A stretch of 7,177 nucleotides of DNA. Source: Candidatus Bathyarchaeota archaeon. Lineage in GTDB: Archaea; Thermoproteota; Bathyarchaeia; Bathyarchaeales; Bathyarchaeaceae. The notes under the pieces were generated by a model. It ran no database searches. It saw only the letters and a program-made list of their open reading frames with translations, and was not told the DNA's origin. Below are positions 4,070 through 7,177 of the stretch, piece by piece. The DNA lies in NCBI GenBank assembly GCA_029879825.1, contig JAOUPL010000055.1:1-7177 (forward strand). The letters are read 5' to 3'. Made by a program: the position numbers and the translations under genes. Position 1 is the stretch's first letter. Every line of letters begins with the position of its first letter.

Positions 4070-5943
4070 GCAACGAAAAAAGAGAAAGAATATTAGGAAT
4101 CGACCTCGGCACCACGAATTCTGCCGCGGCCGTGGTAATAGGAGGAAAACCAGCCATAATTCCGAGCGCCGAAGGACCGACCGTGGCGGGGAAAATGTTT
4201 CCGTCTGTTGTCGCTCTTACTAGAGATGGACAGCTACTTATTGGAGAACCCGCAAGAAGACAGGCCATTACTAACCCCGAGGGTACGATACGCGAGATCA
4301 AGCGACAAATGGGGACAGACTATAAAGCTAAAGTTTTCGGGAAGGAATACTCACCACAACAGATCTCGGCTTTTATCCTACAGAAGATTCTGCGCGATTC
4401 TGAAACCTATCTTGGTGAGAAAATTACCAAGGCAGTAATAACCGTTCCAGCGCATTTCAATGATAATCAACGTCAGGCGACGATAGACGCTGGCGAGATT
4501 GCAGGGCTGAAAGTAACAAGAATCGTTAACGAACCGACAGCTGCAGCCCTCGCTTATGGTTTAGACAAGGCTGGCCAAGAACTGAAGATTCTAGTCTTCA
4601 GTTTCGGCGGTGGCACAAACGACACGACGGTGATGGACTTCGGTGGAGGCGTCTTCGAGGTTTTGGCCACCAGCGGAGACACTAAAACTGGTGGAACGGA
4701 CCTCGACCAGGCGGTCATGGATTATTTGATCTCTGAGTTCAAACGCGAAACGGGAATCGACCTCGCGCGAGACATGAAAGCTATGGCTCGCTTGAAGGAT
4801 GCGGCCGAACAGGCCAAAATCGAACTATCAAACCTAATAACAACAGACATTAATCTGCCCTACATTGCCACTGACACTGCAGGTCCAAAGAATCTACACA
4901 CGACTTTGACGAGAGCTAAACTTGAGCAGCTGACCAGACCTATAGTTGAGCGGATTAGGGAGCCTATCCTGAAAACCTTATCGGACGCAAAGCTGAACCC
5001 TGTACAAATCGACAAGATAATTCTCATGGGTGGACAGACGAAGATGCCGCTTGTTCAACAATTCATCGAGGATGTAATAGGCAAGAAGCCTGAGAGGGGT
5101 ATTGACCCGATGGAATGCGTTGCCATAGGCGCAGCTATTCAAGGAGCAGTCCTCACAGGGGAGATCTCAGACATAGTACTCCTCGACGTAACCCCACTTT
5201 CTCTCGGGGTAGAAACTCTAGGAGGCGTCTTAACCCGGGTCATCGAGCGGAACACGACAATACCGGCTAAGCAAAGCCAAACCTTCACGACGGCTGCTGA
5301 TTTTCAAACGGCTGTCACCATACGTGTACTACAAGGGGAACGCACCATGGCTAAGGACAACATCAGCCTGGGTCAGTTCGACCTCACAGGCATTCCGCCT
5401 GCACCTCGAGGCGTCCCGCAGGTTGAGGTGACATTCGACATCAATGCAGATGGTGTCCTCAACGTTTCAGCGAAGGACTTGGGCACGGGCAAACAGATGG
5501 GAATCAAGATAACGGCTTCAACCAAGCTCAGCCAAGCAGAGAAGAATCGAATGGTGAGAGAGGCGGAGCAATTCGCCGAGCAAGACAAGCGCTCCAAAGA
5601 AGAGGCTGAGATGCGAAACACTGCCGACTCACTCATCTACACGACTGAGAAGACACTTGGCGAGATTGGAGACAAGCTTACCCAAGAACAAAAGCTGAAG
5701 GTCCAAGAAGCCCTTCAAGCGCTAAAAGATGCACAGAAGACTGGAGGCCTAGCTGAGATCGGCACAAAGGTCGAGGAGCTGAGAAGATTGGTTCAAGAGG
5801 CAGGCGCGACAGTCTACCAGCAGGCAGCATCTCAAAGAGCTCAGCAACAAGCAAATCAGGAGGCACCATCGCCTGGAGAAGAGCAGCAGGAAAAGAAAAC
5901 CGTCGAAGCAGAGTACAAGGTTGTGGACGAGGAGAAAGAGTAA
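4066..5943 (+). CDS. dnaK: DnaK (Hsp70) chaperone with an altered phosphate-2 motif
   Basis: The protein has 625 residues, with an ATPase domain (1-370), linker DVTPLSLGVET (374-384), substrate-binding beta domain (about 385-495) and helical lid ending in an acidic tail (VDEEKE). It binds exposed hydrophobic peptides in an ATP cycle driven by DnaJ and GrpE. GIDLGTTNS (11-19), the Lys of REIKR (79), RIVNEPTAAALAYG (152-165) and LMGGQTKMP (320-328) are present. The motif usually written DxGGGT reads SFGGGTND (179-186): Ser179 replaces the Asp equivalent to E. coli Asp194, and Asn185 replaces Phe/Leu. The Asp after it (186, like Asp201) is kept. J-protein contacts Arg152 and linker Asp374 are kept, but the YFND motif is HFND (130-133). 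It lacks the roughly 20-residue N-terminal insert of proteobacterial DnaK, as in Gram-positive and archaeal forms. ATPase activity may be reduced; it remains an intact, clearly selected gene. Confidence 0.98.
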   Translation: MSNEKRERILGIDLGTTNSAAAVVIGGKPAIIPSAEGPTVAGKMFPSVVALTRDGQLLIGEPARRQAITNPEGTIREIKRQMGTDYKAKVFGKEYSPQQISAFILQKILRDSETYLGEKITKAVITVPAHFNDNQRQATIDAGEIAGLKVTRIVNEPTAAALAYGLDKAGQELKILVFSFGGGTNDTTVMDFGGGVFEVLATSGDTKTGGTDLDQAVMDYLISEFKRETGIDLARDMKAMARLKDAAEQAKIELSNLITTDINLPYIATDTAGPKNLHTTLTRAKLEQLTRPIVERIREPILKTLSDAKLNPVQIDKIILMGGQTKMPLVQQFIEDVIGKKPERGIDPMECVAIGAAIQGAVLTGEISDIVLLDVTPLSLGVETLGGVLTRVIERNTTIPAKQSQTFTTAADFQTAVTIRVLQGERTMAKDNISLGQFDLTGIPPAPRGVPQVEVTFDINADGVLNVSAKDLGTGKQMGIKITASTKLSQAEKNRMVREAEQFAEQDKRSKEEAEMRNTADSLIYTTEKTLGEIGDKLTQEQKLKVQEALQALKDAQKTGGLAEIGTKVEELRRLVQEAGATVYQQAASQRAQQQANQEAPSPGEEQQEKKTVEAEYKVVDEEKE

Positions 5944-5946
5944 CAC

Positions 5947-5951
5947 TTTTT
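5947..5951 (+). terminator. T5 tract in the dnaK-dnaJ gap
   Basis: Five T residues in a pyrimidine-rich stretch lie 3 bases after the dnaK stop. This could cause partial termination and lower dnaJ expression. The 48-bp gap has no convincing TATA box, so dnaJ most likely depends on read-through. Confidence 0.2.
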
Positions 5952-5991
5952 CTCACTTCCGTCTATTCTACTAGGCTACGTGATGGTTTAG

Positions 5992-7083
5992 TTGGCGAGC
6001 AAACTAGATTACTATGATCTTCTAGGGGTCAGTCGGGATGCGTCCCAAGATGATATCAAACGCGCATTCCGTAAGCTCGCCTTCAAATTTCACCCTGATA
6101 GGAACAAGAGACCTGACGCCGAAGAGAGATTCAAGGAAGTATCAGAGGCATACGCCGTTCTTTCCGACCCTGAGAAGAGGGAGCAGTATGATACTCGAGG
6201 CTTAGAAGGAATTAAGAGGCAATATACGCAGGAGGACATCTTCAACCGCAGAACATTCCAAGATGTTTTTTCAGAGTTCGGCTTCAATGCTGATGATCTC
6301 TTCAGTCGAATCTTTGGGCGAGGTTTCAACGTTCAGTGGCGTCAACCCGAGGCTCCTCGCGGTCGTGATCTGGAGGCTCAGATGGAGATCACGTTGGAGC
6401 AGGCAGCCTTCGGCACTGAGTTGGCAGTTGCTGTGCCTAGGCTGAAGAGATGTAGAAGATGTAATGGCTCAGGGGTCGAGCCTGGTAGTAATGTGGTGAC
6501 TTGCCCCAAGTGCGGGGGCACAGGAGCAATCGAACATGAAGCTGTGCGGGGATTCATCGTGGTCGGTTCCTGTGACCGGTGCATGGGCAGAGGACAGACA
6601 GCTGAGAAGGCTTGCAAGGCATGTAAGGGTAATGGGCTCAAGGAAAGGAGAGTGCAGCTACAAGTTAGAATACCACCCGGCATTGACAATGGCGACCACT
6701 TAGTTCTTCGAAGACAAGGTGAAGACGGTCCTTACGGTGGCCCACCCGGGGACTTCTACGTGACGATAAGGGTCAAACCTCACCGATACCTAGCCCGTAG
6801 GGGGGTTGACCTCATATACGAAGCCAATATCAATCTTGCCCAAGCTACTCTGGGGGCTGAGATAAAAGTTCCGACGCTAACAAGCGAGAGGAGAGTCAAA
6901 GTCCCTCCTGGAACACAGTGCGGCACCATGCTCCGACTGAGAGGAGAAGGAATAAGAAGCAGCCACGGCCGAGGAGATGAACTCGTTCAGATTAATGTTC
7001 GGATTCCTGAGAAACTGACTCCCAAGGAGAGGAAGCTTATGGAGGAGCTCTCAAAGGAGTTCAAGGTCGAAGAACCTCAATGA
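5992..7083 (+). CDS. dnaJ: DnaJ (type I Hsp40), DnaK co-chaperone
   Basis: DnaJ brings substrate to DnaK and stimulates its ATPase. The 363 residues hold a J domain (about 6-68) with the HPD motif at 34-36, a short Gly/Phe-type linker (about 69-120), C-terminal domain I (from 125), a zinc domain with all four CxxCxGxG repeats (154-161, 171-178, 194-201, 208-215; eight Cys intact), then the rest of domain I and domain II (GPYGGPPGDFYV, then NLAQATLGAEIKVPTL). The linker is Gly-poor, with only about five Gly in 50 residues and FGFNADDLFSRIFGRGF at its core. The start is TTG at 5992, forced by an in-frame TAG directly upstream; GTGAT at 5980-5984 may act as the ribosome site. It lies 48 bp after dnaK on the same strand, completing a grpE-dnaK-dnaJ operon. 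The intact HPD implies a working partner for the unusual DnaK. Confidence 0.97.
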   Translation: MASKLDYYDLLGVSRDASQDDIKRAFRKLAFKFHPDRNKRPDAEERFKEVSEAYAVLSDPEKREQYDTRGLEGIKRQYTQEDIFNRRTFQDVFSEFGFNADDLFSRIFGRGFNVQWRQPEAPRGRDLEAQMEITLEQAAFGTELAVAVPRLKRCRRCNGSGVEPGSNVVTCPKCGGTGAIEHEAVRGFIVVGSCDRCMGRGQTAEKACKACKGNGLKERRVQLQVRIPPGIDNGDHLVLRRQGEDGPYGGPPGDFYVTIRVKPHRYLARRGVDLIYEANINLAQATLGAEIKVPTLTSERRVKVPPGTQCGTMLRLRGEGIRSSHGRGDELVQINVRIPEKLTPKERKLMEELSKEFKVEEPQ

Positions 7084-7091
7084 CGACATAA

Positions 7092-7103
7092 TGCGCACGC
7101 TAA
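7092..7103. repeat. Degenerate GCGCGCGC relative (TGCGCACGCTAA) after dnaJ
   Basis: It begins 9 bases after the dnaJ stop and matches TGCGCGCGCTAG (3416-3427) at 10 of 12 positions. It also resembles TGCACGCGCTAA at 519-530. Confidence 0.45.
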
Positions 7104-7129
7104 CCTTCACTTCATGGTTAAACAAATAA

Positions 7130-7144
7130 CTAGCGCGCGCATAT
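7130..7144. repeat. GCGCGCGC repeat, copy 5 (CTAGCGCGCGCATAT)
   Basis: Twelve alternating bases (7133-7144) with the GCGCGCGC core at 7133-7140. The left 12 bases are the reverse complement of 3416-3427. It lies 46 bases after the dnaJ stop. Beyond it, a minus-strand frame runs in from the window edge to a stop at 7151-7153 (eight residues visible, MNIVAKAV). If that frame is a real gene, this copy would again sit between converging genes. Confidence 0.8.
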
Positions 7145-7177
7145 TCACAGTCATACGGCTTTGGCTACGATGTTCAT

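Noticed and set aside
4766..4770. GCGCG inside dnaK as another repeat copy
   Set aside because: Only five alternating GC bases, within CTCGCGCGAG, explained by Leu-Ala-Arg codons; below the 8-bp core.
206..7140. CRISPR-like array from the GCGCGCGC copies
   Set aside because: Copies are 8 to 12 bp, spaced irregularly by hundreds to thousands of bases with genes between; not an array.
7151..7177. 3' end of a minus-strand gene at the right edge
   Set aside because: Only eight codons and a stop are visible; too short to support as a gene, though the convergent layout would fit the repeat's position.

Overview
This window is archaeal chromosomal DNA. The evidence is a group II chaperonin (thermosome) with a GGM-rich tail, a stand-alone TRAM-domain RNA-binding protein, TATA/BRE-type promoters about 25 to 30 bases before predicted transcript starts, and frequent GTG and TTG starts. 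The bacterial-type GrpE-DnaK-DnaJ set and moderate GC (roughly 45-50% in the genes sampled) suggest a mesophile or moderate thermophile. A TACK lineage such as Bathyarchaeia or a Thaumarchaeota relative, or a mesophilic euryarchaeon, would fit. The sequence alone does not settle the phylum.

Left part (1-1290). A reading frame open from the window edge ends at 193 and encodes a Cys4, possibly zinc-binding, C-terminus. It converges with a small winged-helix-like gene on the minus strand (215-454). That gene is divergent from a TRAM-domain gene (620-871). An AT-rich orphan gene with no recognisable family (988-1290) follows and appears to be leaderless.

Right part (1291-7177). This is a protein-folding island on the plus strand. 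A thermosome subunit (1517-3157) has a strong promoter and Shine-Dalgarno site. After about 350 bp of non-coding DNA come grpE (3509-4069), dnaK (4066-5943, overlapping grpE by four bases) and dnaJ (5992-7083). GrpE exchanges nucleotide on DnaK, DnaJ delivers substrate and triggers ATP hydrolysis, and the thermosome encloses and folds proteins downstream. The two systems therefore form a plausible proteostasis module. The DnaK has an unusual phosphate-2 motif: the usual Asp before GGGT is Ser.

The most striking unexplained signal is a set of short alternating purine-pyrimidine palindromes. Five exact copies of GCGCGCGC lie between genes and none in the recognised genes. Four copies of GCATGCAT also occur, three between genes and one in the unverified left-edge frame. 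They lie after stop codons, between converging genes, or within promoters. One locus (198-215) fuses both types between two facing stop codons.
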